In this document: piece after piece, positions 17,486 to 26,298 of the stretch | Numbering within the stretch: position 1 is the stretch's first letter | Layout of the letters: the number at the start of each line of letters is the position of its first letter | DNA from: Bacteroidales bacterium | GTDB taxonomy: Bacteria > Bacteroidota > Bacteroidia > Bacteroidales > UBA932 | Reading direction: 5' to 3' | Assembly: GCA_017557535.1 (NCBI GenBank) | Contig: JAFYYM010000058.1 | Span: forward strand, 1 to 39,147 | Length of the DNA stretch: 39,147 nucleotides | Position numbers and translations under genes: made by a program | The notes under the pieces: generated by a model | What the model saw: only the letters and a program-made list of their open reading frames with translations | Databases searched by the model: none | Told to the model about the DNA's origin: nothing

Positions 17486-18622
17486 TTAAGTATTGTGGGC
17501 GAACAAATCCATCGCCCTTTCCATCACCGGGGCCATATCATAATACTTGTACTCGGCCAGGCGGCCGCCGAAAATGACACGCTCTTCCCGGTCGGCCAGT
17601 TCCTTATACTGCGCATACAACCGGGAATTCCGCTCGTCATTGACCGTATAGAACGGTTCCATCCCTGGTTTCCATTCCGTGCTGAATTCCCGGGAGATTA
17701 CCGTGCGCGGGTTATCATAAACGCGTTGCCCGAAACACTCGAAATGCTTATGCTCAATAATCCGCGTATATGGGACTTCCCGGTCCGTATAATTTACGAC
17801 CGCATTTCCTTGATAGTTAGCAATATCCAATGTCTCCTGCTCAAACCGTACGGTCCGCCACTCCAATTGCCCGAAACGGTAATCATAGAACTCGTCGATG
17901 GCGCCGGAATAAACCACTTTTTCCGCTTGAGCCATCCAATACTCCCGGTCGGCAAAGAAATCGACTCCAGTCCTGCACTCAACGCCCGCCAGAAGGCCGT
18001 CAACCAGTTTGTTATAGCCCCCGATCGGAATCCCTTGGTATGCGTCGTTGAAATAGTTGTTGTCGAAGACCAACCGCACCGGAAGCCGCTTGATGATGAA
18101 CGCCGGGAGCTCGGTACAAGGCCGCCCCCACTGCTTCTCCGTATAGCCCTTGATCAATGTCTCATAGATATCCCGGCCCACCAGTAACAACGCCTGTTCC
18201 TCGAGATTCCGCGGCTCCGTCACCCCGGCACTCCGCATCGCCTCCAATGCCTCTGACTTCTGTTCGGCAATCTTTGCTTCCGCTTCGGCAGGGGTTGTCA
18301 CCCCCCACATCTGGTAGAATGTATTCATATTGAATGGAAGATTGAACAGTCTTCCCCGGTAGTTTGCGACCGGACAGTTCGTATACCGGTTGAACGGGAC
18401 GATGGCATTGACAAAGTCCCAGGTCGCCTTGTTGTTCGTGTGGAAAATGTGCGCGCCATATTTATGCACATGGATCCCCTCCACGTCTTCACAATACACA
18501 TTCCCACCCAACTGAGGGCGCTTGTCGATGACCAGACACCGCTTTCCTTCCCGATTGGCAAGATAGGCGAACGTCGCACCGAAAAGGCCTGAGCCGACAA
18601 TCAGAAAATCGTAATTACGCAT
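17486..18622 (-). CDS. glf: UDP-galactopyranose mutase
   Basis: A 378-residue flavoenzyme of normal family length. It has the N-terminal FAD fold DFLIVGSGLFGATFA, then VIDKRPQLGGNVY, HKYGAHIFHTNN and the flavin/substrate segments TEKQWGRP and GGYNKLVDGLL. It converts UDP-galactopyranose to UDP-galactofuranose in the cytoplasm, so the polymer should contain galactofuranose. Its start overlaps the stop of a GT2 gene by 8 bases; that neighbour may be a galactofuranosyltransferase, though sequence alone does not show it. Confidence 0.96.
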   Translation of the reverse strand: MRNYDFLIVGSGLFGATFAYLANREGKRCLVIDKRPQLGGNVYCEDVEGIHVHKYGAHIFHTNNKATWDFVNAIVPFNRYTNCPVANYRGRLFNLPFNMNTFYQMWGVTTPAEAEAKIAEQKSEALEAMRSAGVTEPRNLEEQALLLVGRDIYETLIKGYTEKQWGRPCTELPAFIIKRLPVRLVFDNNYFNDAYQGIPIGGYNKLVDGLLAGVECRTGVDFFADREYWMAQAEKVVYSGAIDEFYDYRFGQLEWRTVRFEQETLDIANYQGNAVVNYTDREVPYTRIIEHKHFECFGQRVYDNPRTVISREFSTEWKPGMEPFYTVNDERNSRLYAQYKELADREERVIFGGRLAEYKYYDMAPVMERAMDLFAHNT

Positions 18623-19640
18623 GCTTCAACTTCTTGATAACGCGTTTCAATTCCAAGAGACGAGTAGATACTACACACCCAACAAGTCCAATCGTTAGAT
18701 TCCGGTGTTTCAAGCAGAATCTCGTCCACGGAGTCCAACAATAAGCAGGTTCCCTATAGCTCAGATAGTTCTTACGGTCCACATGTTCATCCAGCCTGTC
18801 GTAAAATGCACGAACATCCTGAAACGACTTCAGGCGGAAAAGGGCACGGCAAGACTTCATGATGTTGTAACTCCCTCCTTCAAGAATACTATCGGCATAC
18901 GGAGTATCCCTGCGTTCAAGCCTATGATAGAAATCCAGCATCCGGGTCCCCAACAATGCATAATCACAGACATGCTTGTATGATGTCGTATGTGTCGTAG
19001 ATGAGAGATTCTCATGGATCGTATATCCGCAGTCATCAGAATAGGACATCCTGGTTGCATGATAAAGATGCACATTTACAAAATCACTGTCTTCAAACAA
19101 CACATCTTCCTCGAAAGGATAATCCACAGTCTCCAAAAAGGATTTCAAATAGACATAAAGAACAACTCCTGTACACCAATACGGATGCTCTTGTTGTAGG
19201 ACGGTGCCGCTAAAGACATAATCATTGGGATAACCAAGTTCAAACCAACCCAACACCTTGCCTTCACGATTCCTTCTGACACCACGCATCGCGGTCATCT
19301 CAAGATTGTTCCCACTTGCCAAGTTCAAGGCGGTCAGGAGCCCAGAGTCCACTTCATCATCACTGTCCAGGAAAACGATATACTGACCATTGGCCACAGA
19401 CAAGCCCCTGTTCCTTGCAGCACCCTGACGATGGTTCTGCGGTTGTAGCAATAATGACAAATTGGAATGAATGCGAGCATAGTTCTCGACAGCGCCAACC
19501 GTTCCATCCGTCGAGCAGTCATCGATAACGATGACCTCGAACTCGGTTTCCGAAACGGATAAAGCATATACGCTATCCAAGCATCGGGCAATCGTCGCCT
19601 GAGCATTATACGCCGGAATGATGACAGAAAAGCGTTTCAT
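18615..19640 (-). CDS. Glycosyltransferase family 2
   Basis: A 341-residue GT2 enzyme with FSVIIPAYNAQATIARCLDS, VIDDCSTDGT and FLDSDDEVDSG, so all catalytic segments are present. A GTG lies one codon upstream at 19643, but the ATG at 19640, 2 bases after the preceding stop, is the better start. It precedes glf with an 8-base overlap. Its G+C looks clearly lower than that of the amino-sugar genes further along, suggesting a different origin. Donor unknown; galactofuranose is possible because of glf. Confidence 0.91.
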   Translation of the reverse strand: MKRFSVIIPAYNAQATIARCLDSVYALSVSETEFEVIVIDDCSTDGTVGAVENYARIHSNLSLLLQPQNHRQGAARNRGLSVANGQYIVFLDSDDEVDSGLLTALNLASGNNLEMTAMRGVRRNREGKVLGWFELGYPNDYVFSGTVLQQEHPYWCTGVVLYVYLKSFLETVDYPFEEDVLFEDSDFVNVHLYHATRMSYSDDCGYTIHENLSSTTHTTSYKHVCDYALLGTRMLDFYHRLERRDTPYADSILEGGSYNIMKSCRALFRLKSFQDVRAFYDRLDEHVDRKNYLSYREPAYCWTPWTRFCLKHRNLTIGLVGCVVSTRLLELKRVIKKLKHA

Positions 19641-19642
19641 CA

Positions 19643-20686
19643 CTATCGGTTGCCGTATTTGACAGTTCGATAAAACGATCTAAAAAAGTCAATGGGGAAT
19701 CTCTTGCCGAACCTGCGCCAGAACTTGACATAATGGACAGGTATCCCTTTCAAGACCGATTCGTTTCCAATTATGTCGTAAAGAGGCCGGTCATTGGCAA
19801 ACAGGAAACAATCAAAACCGCGTAATACATCGGAATGGAAGTCACTCTTCGGACTCTTGACAAGAAACGAGTAATAGATTCCTTTGCAAGCATGCTGAAT
19901 AAAAGAGGACAACCGCTTATGCCCCATACCGATTCCGCCTTGGTTCTCAAAAGAGATGGCTGTAGTTATCATCCTTTTCAGAATCGTTATCATGTGGGAA
20001 CTCCTCTTCAATTGAACCTTAGGATCCATCGTCTGACCTTCGCGACCCAACAGATACCTGTACAGGTCGATATCCCAATAGACACAGTTCTTAACATAAA
20101 GTTGTGGATAATATACCCACTCCGTATCAGTATAAGAGATACCTTCCGTCTGATGAAACTGACAGTCAATGAGAAGTCCTGTACGATAGGTAAGTGAATG
20201 ATGGGCGAAGTACTCCATTCCTTCGTAATCTTGGAAACTGAAGAGATTATCGTACGGGATTGTGTATTTGCCTTTCCCCAAGATGCATCCGGTCTCATCA
20301 ATTTTCGTAAAATCCGTCAAGACCAGATCAACCGGGTCCGTGGTCTGTCCCAATCTATGCAAATACTTGACAAACTGGTCCGTATCGAACCAATCATCCG
20401 CATCCAATAACTTGATAAACGCTCCTTTCGCCTCGGACAGCCCCCGATTCACACAAGAACCATAATTCCCGTTTTCCTTATCAATAACTCGAAATGTCTG
20501 AGGATACCGTCTTTCATACTGTTGGGCTATCTCAGAGGAATCATCCTTACTGCCGTCATTGACGACCAACACTTCAAACTTGGCCATCAACTCATCCTCA
20601 ACAATCAAAGAATCCAGGCAACGTTTCAAGTATGCCTGCATATTATATGTCGGGATAATCAGCGTCAGTGTTTTTGTCGAAATCAT
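19643..20686 (-). CDS. Glycosyltransferase family 2
   Basis: A 347-residue GT2 enzyme: LIIPTYNMQAYLKRCLDSL, VVNDGSKDDS, KENGNYGSCVNRGL and LLDADDWFDTD. The GNYGSCVNRGL block places it with a GT2 subgroup that also includes the next upstream gene (GGHGSAWNVGL there), so these two may be old duplicates. It overlaps that gene by ATGA. This part of the operon is AT-rich: 20101-20160 has 24 G or C in 60 bases. Confidence 0.92.
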   Translation of the reverse strand: MISTKTLTLIIPTYNMQAYLKRCLDSLIVEDELMAKFEVLVVNDGSKDDSSEIAQQYERRYPQTFRVIDKENGNYGSCVNRGLSEAKGAFIKLLDADDWFDTDQFVKYLHRLGQTTDPVDLVLTDFTKIDETGCILGKGKYTIPYDNLFSFQDYEGMEYFAHHSLTYRTGLLIDCQFHQTEGISYTDTEWVYYPQLYVKNCVYWDIDLYRYLLGREGQTMDPKVQLKRSSHMITILKRMITTAISFENQGGIGMGHKRLSSFIQHACKGIYYSFLVKSPKSDFHSDVLRGFDCFLFANDRPLYDIIGNESVLKGIPVHYVKFWRRFGKRFPIDFFRSFYRTVKYGNR

Positions 20687-21684
20687 TTCACTAATCTTTT
20701 CAACACCCTAATCCGGAATTGCTCAGTCGCAAAAAACAAAAAGAATGGAAATGCCGCGTATCGTTTTTCCAATTTTGATTTACTTTCGATATTCTTCACG
20801 TATCGGTCCCAGAGATGAGCCATGCGCTTTTTTGCTTCCTCATACGGCAAATACAGCATGTATACAAAAATGAAACGGGCATAAGTGGCGATGGCAACTC
20901 TGATACAGTCCGAAAGGTCTTGTGGAATTGGGTTATCTGCAACCCGATTCCAAACACTCTCATATTGTTCGAAACATTTTGCATAAGAGATGGCCCCTTT
21001 CCTTTGTTGGGTTGCAGACATGGATTGCCCCGGTCTCCCGATCAAATAGTGGTAGACCGGATAATCCAGCGTAGCATATGTCCGTCCGTAAACGAGCGGG
21101 GCCCACGTGAGAATGAAGTCATCATACATCGTTTTCTCTGCGAAAAGCGGATAGAGAGGTTTTAGGATAGCCGTCTTGTACGTTACTCCCCAAAAATTGA
21201 CATTGAAATATCCCCATCGAAAGGTTCCCCACACTGAGGGGTCAATCCTTGTAATACTACTAGGACCAGGAGGCACTGGCACCGTTTCTGTTCGTCCCTC
21301 ATATACCAGTTCTTTAATAAAAGGATTGAAGACAATATCCGCATCGCATCCTTTCAAATCCTCCATCAAACGGTCCAGATCCGTAAACCAGTCATCCGAA
21401 TCCAGGAAACGCAGATACTTCCCCTTCGCCTCCTTCAACCCTACATTCCAGGCAGAACCATGCCCACCGTTCTCCTTATCGATTTGTCGGAATGTCGCCG
21501 GATAGCGCTTGACATACGCGCGACTCATTTCTGCAGAGTTGTCCGGAGTGCCGTCATTGACGATAATCACTTCCAAACGATTCATCAGAGACGGATTCTC
21601 CAGCACCAGCGAAGACAGGCACTTGTCTATGTACGGTTCAACCTTATAGACAGGGACAACGATGGATAACAGTTTCTCTTCCAT
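20683..21684 (-). CDS. Glycosyltransferase family 2
   Basis: A 333-residue GT2 enzyme with LSIVVPVYKVEPYIDKCLSSL, IVNDGTPDNS, KENGGHGSAWNVGLKEAKG and FLDSDDWFTDL. It is complete and looks functional. Its start shares one base with the stop of the upstream gene (TAATG). It appears to be a diverged sister of the gene at 19643-20686, with the same block order and similar length. Specificity unknown. Confidence 0.92.
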   Translation of the reverse strand: MEEKLLSIVVPVYKVEPYIDKCLSSLVLENPSLMNRLEVIIVNDGTPDNSAEMSRAYVKRYPATFRQIDKENGGHGSAWNVGLKEAKGKYLRFLDSDDWFTDLDRLMEDLKGCDADIVFNPFIKELVYEGRTETVPVPPGPSSITRIDPSVWGTFRWGYFNVNFWGVTYKTAILKPLYPLFAEKTMYDDFILTWAPLVYGRTYATLDYPVYHYLIGRPGQSMSATQQRKGAISYAKCFEQYESVWNRVADNPIPQDLSDCIRVAIATYARFIFVYMLYLPYEEAKKRMAHLWDRYVKNIESKSKLEKRYAAFPFFLFFATEQFRIRVLKRLVK

Positions 21685-22643
21685 TAAAAAAACTTACGAA
21701 CGACCTTATTAATTCGATTCTTATTCCTCGCCCAATCAAAACTGAGAAATCGGCCAAGACCTAAACCCTTAATCAATTTGCCTACAATTCCTACCTTCGC
21801 CCACAGATGAGTATCCTTGTATCCTTTCATCCCTGCCATTCGCCGCCAACTTGAATAACAGGCAGAATCCACCAATTCATTTATTCTGTGATTCTCCGGA
21901 TACGTTGCATAAACGACCTTTCGCATTCGGATCATCGCCATCATATCTGTAATGAACTCGGGCCGGAAAGACCGCTCAATCAATCCCATTGCACTATCAG
22001 ACCGCTCATAGTATCCATATACCGGGATAGTCGTGAACCTGATACCAGCATTTGATACACACATGAAACGGGTACAGAACAGACGGTCTTCATTATAACG
22101 AATATCTTCATCAAAAGTAATTCCGGATGAGACAATCACCGACCGACGGAACAACCTTCCCCATACATACCCAAGATATCGATAGTACCTCGGGAGAAAC
22201 AGCATCTCCAGCCCTTCCTCACTTGTCAATGACTCCGAAATCCGGTCGGATATGGCATACGTCCTTTCTCCTCGCTCATTTAAGATTTCATAGCCTCCCC
22301 AAACCATGTCGAACTCCCCGGAAATACAATCGACCAGATGCTGTAAACCATCCTCCATAAGAATGTCATCGGCGTCCACAAAGCAAATCCATTCCCCGGT
22401 CGCTTGGCGCAGTCCCAGATTCCTGGCGGAACTTACACCACCATTCTCCTTTTGAAAAACACGAATTCGAGAATCCTTCTCTGCCAGTTGATTATAAATC
22501 TCATGGCTTCCGTCTATACTCCCATCATCCACAAGCAAGACTTCAAAGTCCGTAAAGCTTTGCGATAGGATACGCTCCATGCAGCGAGGGAGGTAACCGG
22601 CTACATTATAAACAGGGACAATGATGGAAAGAATCGGTATCAT
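21684..22643 (-). CDS. Glycosyltransferase family 2
   Basis: A 319-residue GT2 enzyme: LSIIVPVYNVAGYLPRCMERI, LVDDGSIDGS, QKENGGVSSARNLGL and FVDADDILMED, the classical capsule GT2 pattern. The open frame runs 15 codons further, but the ATG at 22643 (MIPILSI) makes an ATGA overlap with the upstream stop and gives the family N-terminus. The C-terminus is basic, which suggests membrane association. Confidence 0.92.
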   Translation of the reverse strand: MIPILSIIVPVYNVAGYLPRCMERILSQSFTDFEVLLVDDGSIDGSHEIYNQLAEKDSRIRVFQKENGGVSSARNLGLRQATGEWICFVDADDILMEDGLQHLVDCISGEFDMVWGGYEILNERGERTYAISDRISESLTSEEGLEMLFLPRYYRYLGYVWGRLFRRSVIVSSGITFDEDIRYNEDRLFCTRFMCVSNAGIRFTTIPVYGYYERSDSAMGLIERSFRPEFITDMMAMIRMRKVVYATYPENHRINELVDSACYSSWRRMAGMKGYKDTHLWAKVGIVGKLIKGLGLGRFLSFDWARNKNRINKVVRKFF

Positions 22644-23671
22644 CCCTCCCGAAATCCTAAATGCCGCTTTATCTTGGCAAGGAACCATGCATTCAATTTA
22701 GCCGCAAAAGCGAAGAAGAATTTATGCGGGACCGCGCTCCAATAGCCCGATACCTCTTTGAATGCTTTCCCAAAACAATGCCGATTGAGCAAAACCGTAA
22801 CCATTCGGAACAATTCCCGATCCATCCTTGTTATCGCCCGGTCATCTCCCTCGTTTCTGTAAATAGCATAGGCATTCCTGTATCCTAACTTATTCTTCTG
22901 TATATTATCATTTGAAGACCACACTCCTGCATCGTGGACACGATAGACTCCCATGATATCAGACAGCAACGCCCCTTTTCCCTCTTTCAAGACATAGTAG
23001 AAGAAAATGTCATCCCGGAAATTCTCATACAGATGCCTCGGCATCTGATCCAAACAAGCGCAATTCCTATAAACACATGTTAAAGGCTGGTTCCACCACC
23101 TCTCAAAGTAATTATCCAACGAGTAATCCACGTACTCTGGCCTCCCTTCAGCCCATAAATCAGCATAGGTGGACTTTGTTGCCATCATTTGGTCCTGCTG
23201 ATAGAAGGACAGATAATCGTGGGAACAGACTATATACTCTTCATGATTCTCCAGAAATCCAACCTGTTTCCGAAGCTTTGACGAATCCGTCCAATAGTCG
23301 TCCCCTTCGCAAAAGGCTAAAAAGGGCACATTCTCGACCCACCGCTGGATATACGGTGCTTTTGCTTTCTTCCTATAATGGTTATACTTCAGGAACAAAA
23401 CCGCAAAGAAGCAATTGAGATTTGTCTTATGCCGGGTAAAAGTCAACAGATAATCATCTGTTTCCTCATTCCTCGTTACCTCATTCTCTAAATCGAAATG
23501 CTCCGAAAGGTACTGCCTGATGACCTCCTGTTCCCCGTCTGTACTGGCATCATCGACAACGATACAGACATACGGGAAATCTGTCTCCTGCATGCAGAAA
23601 CCATCCATGGCATCCCTAATAAAGGAAGCATGATTATAAGTGAAACACTTGACTGCTATCTTATACACCAT
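22640..23671 (-). CDS. Glycosyltransferase family 2
   Basis: A 343-residue GT2-type protein from the ATG at 23671 (MVYKIAVKCFTYNHASFI). It has VVDDASTDGE and the segment AFCEGDDYWTDSSKLRKQV, which holds the metal-binding aspartates and matches the GDDxWxD subgroup also seen at 4011-4988. A second in-frame ATG at 23701 would add ten residues unlike the family; its position 5 bases after the broken gene makes it a real alternative. The HKTNLNCF stretch and long middle region are typical of Bacteroidetes capsule transferases. Confidence 0.88.
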   Translation of the reverse strand: MVYKIAVKCFTYNHASFIRDAMDGFCMQETDFPYVCIVVDDASTDGEQEVIRQYLSEHFDLENEVTRNEETDDYLLTFTRHKTNLNCFFAVLFLKYNHYRKKAKAPYIQRWVENVPFLAFCEGDDYWTDSSKLRKQVGFLENHEEYIVCSHDYLSFYQQDQMMATKSTYADLWAEGRPEYVDYSLDNYFERWWNQPLTCVYRNCACLDQMPRHLYENFRDDIFFYYVLKEGKGALLSDIMGVYRVHDAGVWSSNDNIQKNKLGYRNAYAIYRNEGDDRAITRMDRELFRMVTVLLNRHCFGKAFKEVSGYWSAVPHKFFFAFAAKLNAWFLAKIKRHLGFREG

Positions 23672-23705
23672 TAACGAGGGTTTCCAGATTGCCGGGGGCA
23701 TCGTT

Positions 23706-23957
23706 TTACGCTTTCTTCCATAACCGGCAAATCCATTTCAGCGGCGTCAGAACAGCCACACCCACCCGATAAGTCTTGGTGGTCTTCACATGCTCGGCAC
23801 CTTTCCTGTATTCTCTCCATAAGGCATCCTCCGTTCCGTCATTAACCACAATCACCTCGAAATCATCCGCGCTGGCACCGGTCGCGAAAACCGGCTCCAG
23901 CATCCGGCCCACATAGGCTTCGACATGATAGACCGGTATGATGATCGAGCGTTTCAT
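23706..23957 (-). pseudogene. Truncated GT2 gene: first 45 codons joined to a GT C-terminal tail
   Basis: An 83-codon frame. Its first 132 bases match the start of the GT2 gene at 27344-28300 at about 115 positions (23826-23957 against 28169-28300), including VEAYVG and ASADDFEVIVVNDGTED. After NDGTED the frame jumps to a basic tail (TYRVGVAVLTPLKWICRLWKKA) that looks like a GT C-terminus. The metal-binding DXD region and most of the fold are missing, so the product cannot be a working transferase. It appears to be an in-frame internal deletion of a former full gene, or a recombination joint. The frame is open, so a short peptide may still be made. Confidence 0.8.
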
Positions 23958-23986
23958 CGCTCATTCAATCCTACCCCTTGCCCATT

Positions 23987-25192
23987 TCATCGATCGGAAG
24001 AAAGCATGTCCTTTACCCGATCGAATAAGAAATCCTTACTGTAATTCTTCTCCACGACCTTCGCGGCATGCTCAGTCAACCTGGTTTGTAACGGGACATT
24101 GCCCAAGGCTTCCTCAATCATGGAGACAAAACTCCGGTCATCTTTCGCCAGCAGGTAATCCACACCCGGGGTAAAGAAATCATCATATCCCCGGATACCT
24201 TTGGGCGTGGTGATGACCAGCCGATGCATCTGCATGGCCTCAAGGACCTTGATGCATGTACCCGCGCCATGATAGATCGGGATGACCACGATTTCCGCAT
24301 CGGCATATTCCCGGACGATATCCGGAACATACCCCATTATCCTGACGCCCTCCATCGCGTTCCATTTCTTTTCCAGATCATCGTCCAACCCTTGACCGCA
24401 GATATGCATTTCCAGGCCCTTCCTTTTTTTCAAGAATGGATACACATGCGTCATGAAATGATCCATACCCAGATGGTTTGCATAATAGGAAAGATTTCCG
24501 ACGAACAAGATATGCCCATTTTGCGCCTTATCCAAGGAAACCTCCGGGGCGGTTACCGTATTGAAAGGGAGATTAGGAAGGAAGCGGGTCCTGTAGCGAA
24601 GCGCTTGTCGATAATCGGAAAGTGCCGTTATCGCCACTTTGTCGATGAACCTCCGGAAAGCGGCCCGGGTCGCGAGCGCCTGGAGCCACAGATACACTTT
24701 ATTCCGTGGGGTGCCGGCCAGTTTCACAAAGTCCATCGCCTTGTCCACGGGACTGTCATCGATATCCACGACCAGCCGGTCGGCATACTTCATCAAGCCC
24801 ATGGTCAAAGCCTCACTCATATACCGGGTCACAATCCAGTCATAATGCTTCTTGCTCACGAAGGCATCCACGACCTGCTCTTTTCTGGGATCGACATGTC
24901 TCTTGCTTCCAATGCTGCAGGCAGAGAAGAGATCCAGCAACTTATGCCAACGGTCGCCTTCCTTTCTCATGGGAGGAATGTGTTGCCAATAGACGATTTG
25001 CGCATCGCATCCTAAACTGGAGTGGGACGACACCTCTGCAAAGCAGATGACGTCCACTTTCCCGCATGACGAGCAGGCCTGCAGCAAAAGATTAGTGCGT
25101 TGAGAACCGCCAGACCTCAACTCGAAAGGGTCCCCCCATCTGGGGGAAACAAACAGAATCTGTAAAATGGGTTTATCTGGAAAACCACTCAT
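23987..25192 (-). CDS. Glycosyltransferase, GT4-like (GT-B fold)
   Basis: A 401-residue GT-B protein. The N-terminal domain begins ILQILFVSPRWGDPFELRSGG, with the Gly-rich loop; the C-terminal domain includes HILFVGNLSYYANHLGMDHF, VRIMGYVPDIVREYADAEIVVIP and the donor site GAGTCIKVLEAMQMHR. This resembles the family of GT4 enzymes with GAGxxxKxxEA in place of the classical EX7E. The gene begins with an ATGA overlap onto a 34-codon scar frame and is followed after 29 bases by the truncated GT2. Its sugar is unknown. Confidence 0.88.
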   Translation of the reverse strand: MSGFPDKPILQILFVSPRWGDPFELRSGGSQRTNLLLQACSSCGKVDVICFAEVSSHSSLGCDAQIVYWQHIPPMRKEGDRWHKLLDLFSACSIGSKRHVDPRKEQVVDAFVSKKHYDWIVTRYMSEALTMGLMKYADRLVVDIDDSPVDKAMDFVKLAGTPRNKVYLWLQALATRAAFRRFIDKVAITALSDYRQALRYRTRFLPNLPFNTVTAPEVSLDKAQNGHILFVGNLSYYANHLGMDHFMTHVYPFLKKRKGLEMHICGQGLDDDLEKKWNAMEGVRIMGYVPDIVREYADAEIVVIPIYHGAGTCIKVLEAMQMHRLVITTPKGIRGYDDFFTPGVDYLLAKDDRSFVSMIEEALGNVPLQTRLTEHAAKVVEKNYSKDFLFDRVKDMLSSDR

Positions 25193-25293
25193 AAGCTCTT
25201 CTGCACATTGTTGAACACCACAATCACCTCGTAATCATCGACGCTCGCTTCGACATTGAAGACGGGAATGAAGACAGATATCTTTAGACTCAC
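25189..25293 (-). pseudogene. 34-codon chimeric scar: GT2 start fused to ABC-permease tail
   Basis: Reading the minus strand from a GTG at 25293 gives a 34-residue frame. Its first part (SLKISVFIPVFNVEA, then SVDDYEVIVV) is a GT2 N-terminus with about 14 residues lost between two alanine codons. The end (FNNVQKSL) matches the permease tail VVFNKVQKSF at 28304-29176; the DNA from 25196 to 25225 is nearly identical to the permease gene near 28319-28348. The joint falls on a shared ATYGTGGT. The frame overlaps the upstream stop as GTGA and the downstream start as ATGA, so it keeps translational coupling. It is too short to be an enzyme. Confidence 0.75.
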
Positions 25294-26288
25294 GCTAAAA
25301 CATTTGGAATCGATTTACCTAACTTTTTAAGGAAAGACGGGACATGTAAAGAGAGCAGCCAACGGATTCTGCGTCGGAACGGCATCTGCTTGCATGAAAG
25401 GAAAGACCGCCATGTATCTTTCTCAATCTCCCGGACTGTTTTGGAAACGGTCTTGAACTGTTCCGTCCCCCGGGCGCTATCCTTCCAAAAAAGCAACCGC
25501 CTGTATAGGTCGATCAGCAGGCCAGGACGCCAAGCGGACAAATGCGAAGGGATGGTCCGGATATGGTCCTGGAAAATCCGGCATCGGCACTCGTTCCTGA
25601 TTTGGAAATCGTCCGGGGTCCGGGAACTCTGCCCGGGCCACTGGACCCAATAGTACAGAACTTCTTTTACATAGACTGCACAATCGATATGGAAGAACAC
25701 ACGAAGGTTGGAGTCATAGTCCTGGCAGCGGCGATACTCCTTTTGAAACGGAATCGGCAAGGATGATTTCCGATACAACTTGTTCCAATTGCCCCCCCAG
25801 AGCGCAGACATGCAGGATGGGTAATTAACGATTTTATCCAACAGTGCGTCATGGTCCATTACCTCGACAACGGAACCTGACTTCTCTCCGCTGTCCGCCT
25901 TGTATTCGTTCACATACTCATAATCACAAATGGCCAACGGATACTCTTTCCCGCTCAAATTGATCGCCTCGTACAGCAATCGGATGTAGTCCCTGTGGAA
26001 ATAATCATCCCCATCCGGGAAGACCAGATACTCCCCTTTTGCTTCCTCTACCCCACGGTTCCGTACCACCCACAGGCCACGGTTCTCCTGATGGATTACC
26101 CGAGCGCGGGAATCTGTCGATGCAAACTCGTCGCAGAGACGACCGGAACCATCGGTCGATCCATCATCGATCAGGAGAATCTCCAGATTCCGGTATGTCT
26201 GCGCCGCGATGGATTCCAGGCATCTGGGCAGATACTTTTCCACATTGAATACCGAAACGACGACGGTGACTAATCCTTCAGGAGTCAT
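25290..26288 (-). CDS. Glycosyltransferase family 2
   Basis: A 332-residue GT2 enzyme with VTVVVSVFNVEKYLPRCLES, LIDDGSTDGS, QENRGLWVVRNRGV and FPDGDDYFHRD. The usual GLSAARN block reads GLWVVRN, and the metal site reads PDGDD rather than the common DSDD; both remain compatible with function. The C-terminus is basic (FRRRIRWLLSLHVPSFLKK), probably membrane-touching. It starts 10 bases after the Stealth gene and ends inside the chimeric scar. A run of seven G on the coding strand occurs at 25792-25798. Confidence 0.91.
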   Translation of the reverse strand: MTPEGLVTVVVSVFNVEKYLPRCLESIAAQTYRNLEILLIDDGSTDGSGRLCDEFASTDSRARVIHQENRGLWVVRNRGVEEAKGEYLVFPDGDDYFHRDYIRLLYEAINLSGKEYPLAICDYEYVNEYKADSGEKSGSVVEVMDHDALLDKIVNYPSCMSALWGGNWNKLYRKSSLPIPFQKEYRRCQDYDSNLRVFFHIDCAVYVKEVLYYWVQWPGQSSRTPDDFQIRNECRCRIFQDHIRTIPSHLSAWRPGLLIDLYRRLLFWKDSARGTEQFKTVSKTVREIEKDTWRSFLSCKQMPFRRRIRWLLSLHVPSFLKKLGKSIPNVLA

Positions 26289-26298
26289 GGCCAGCGAG

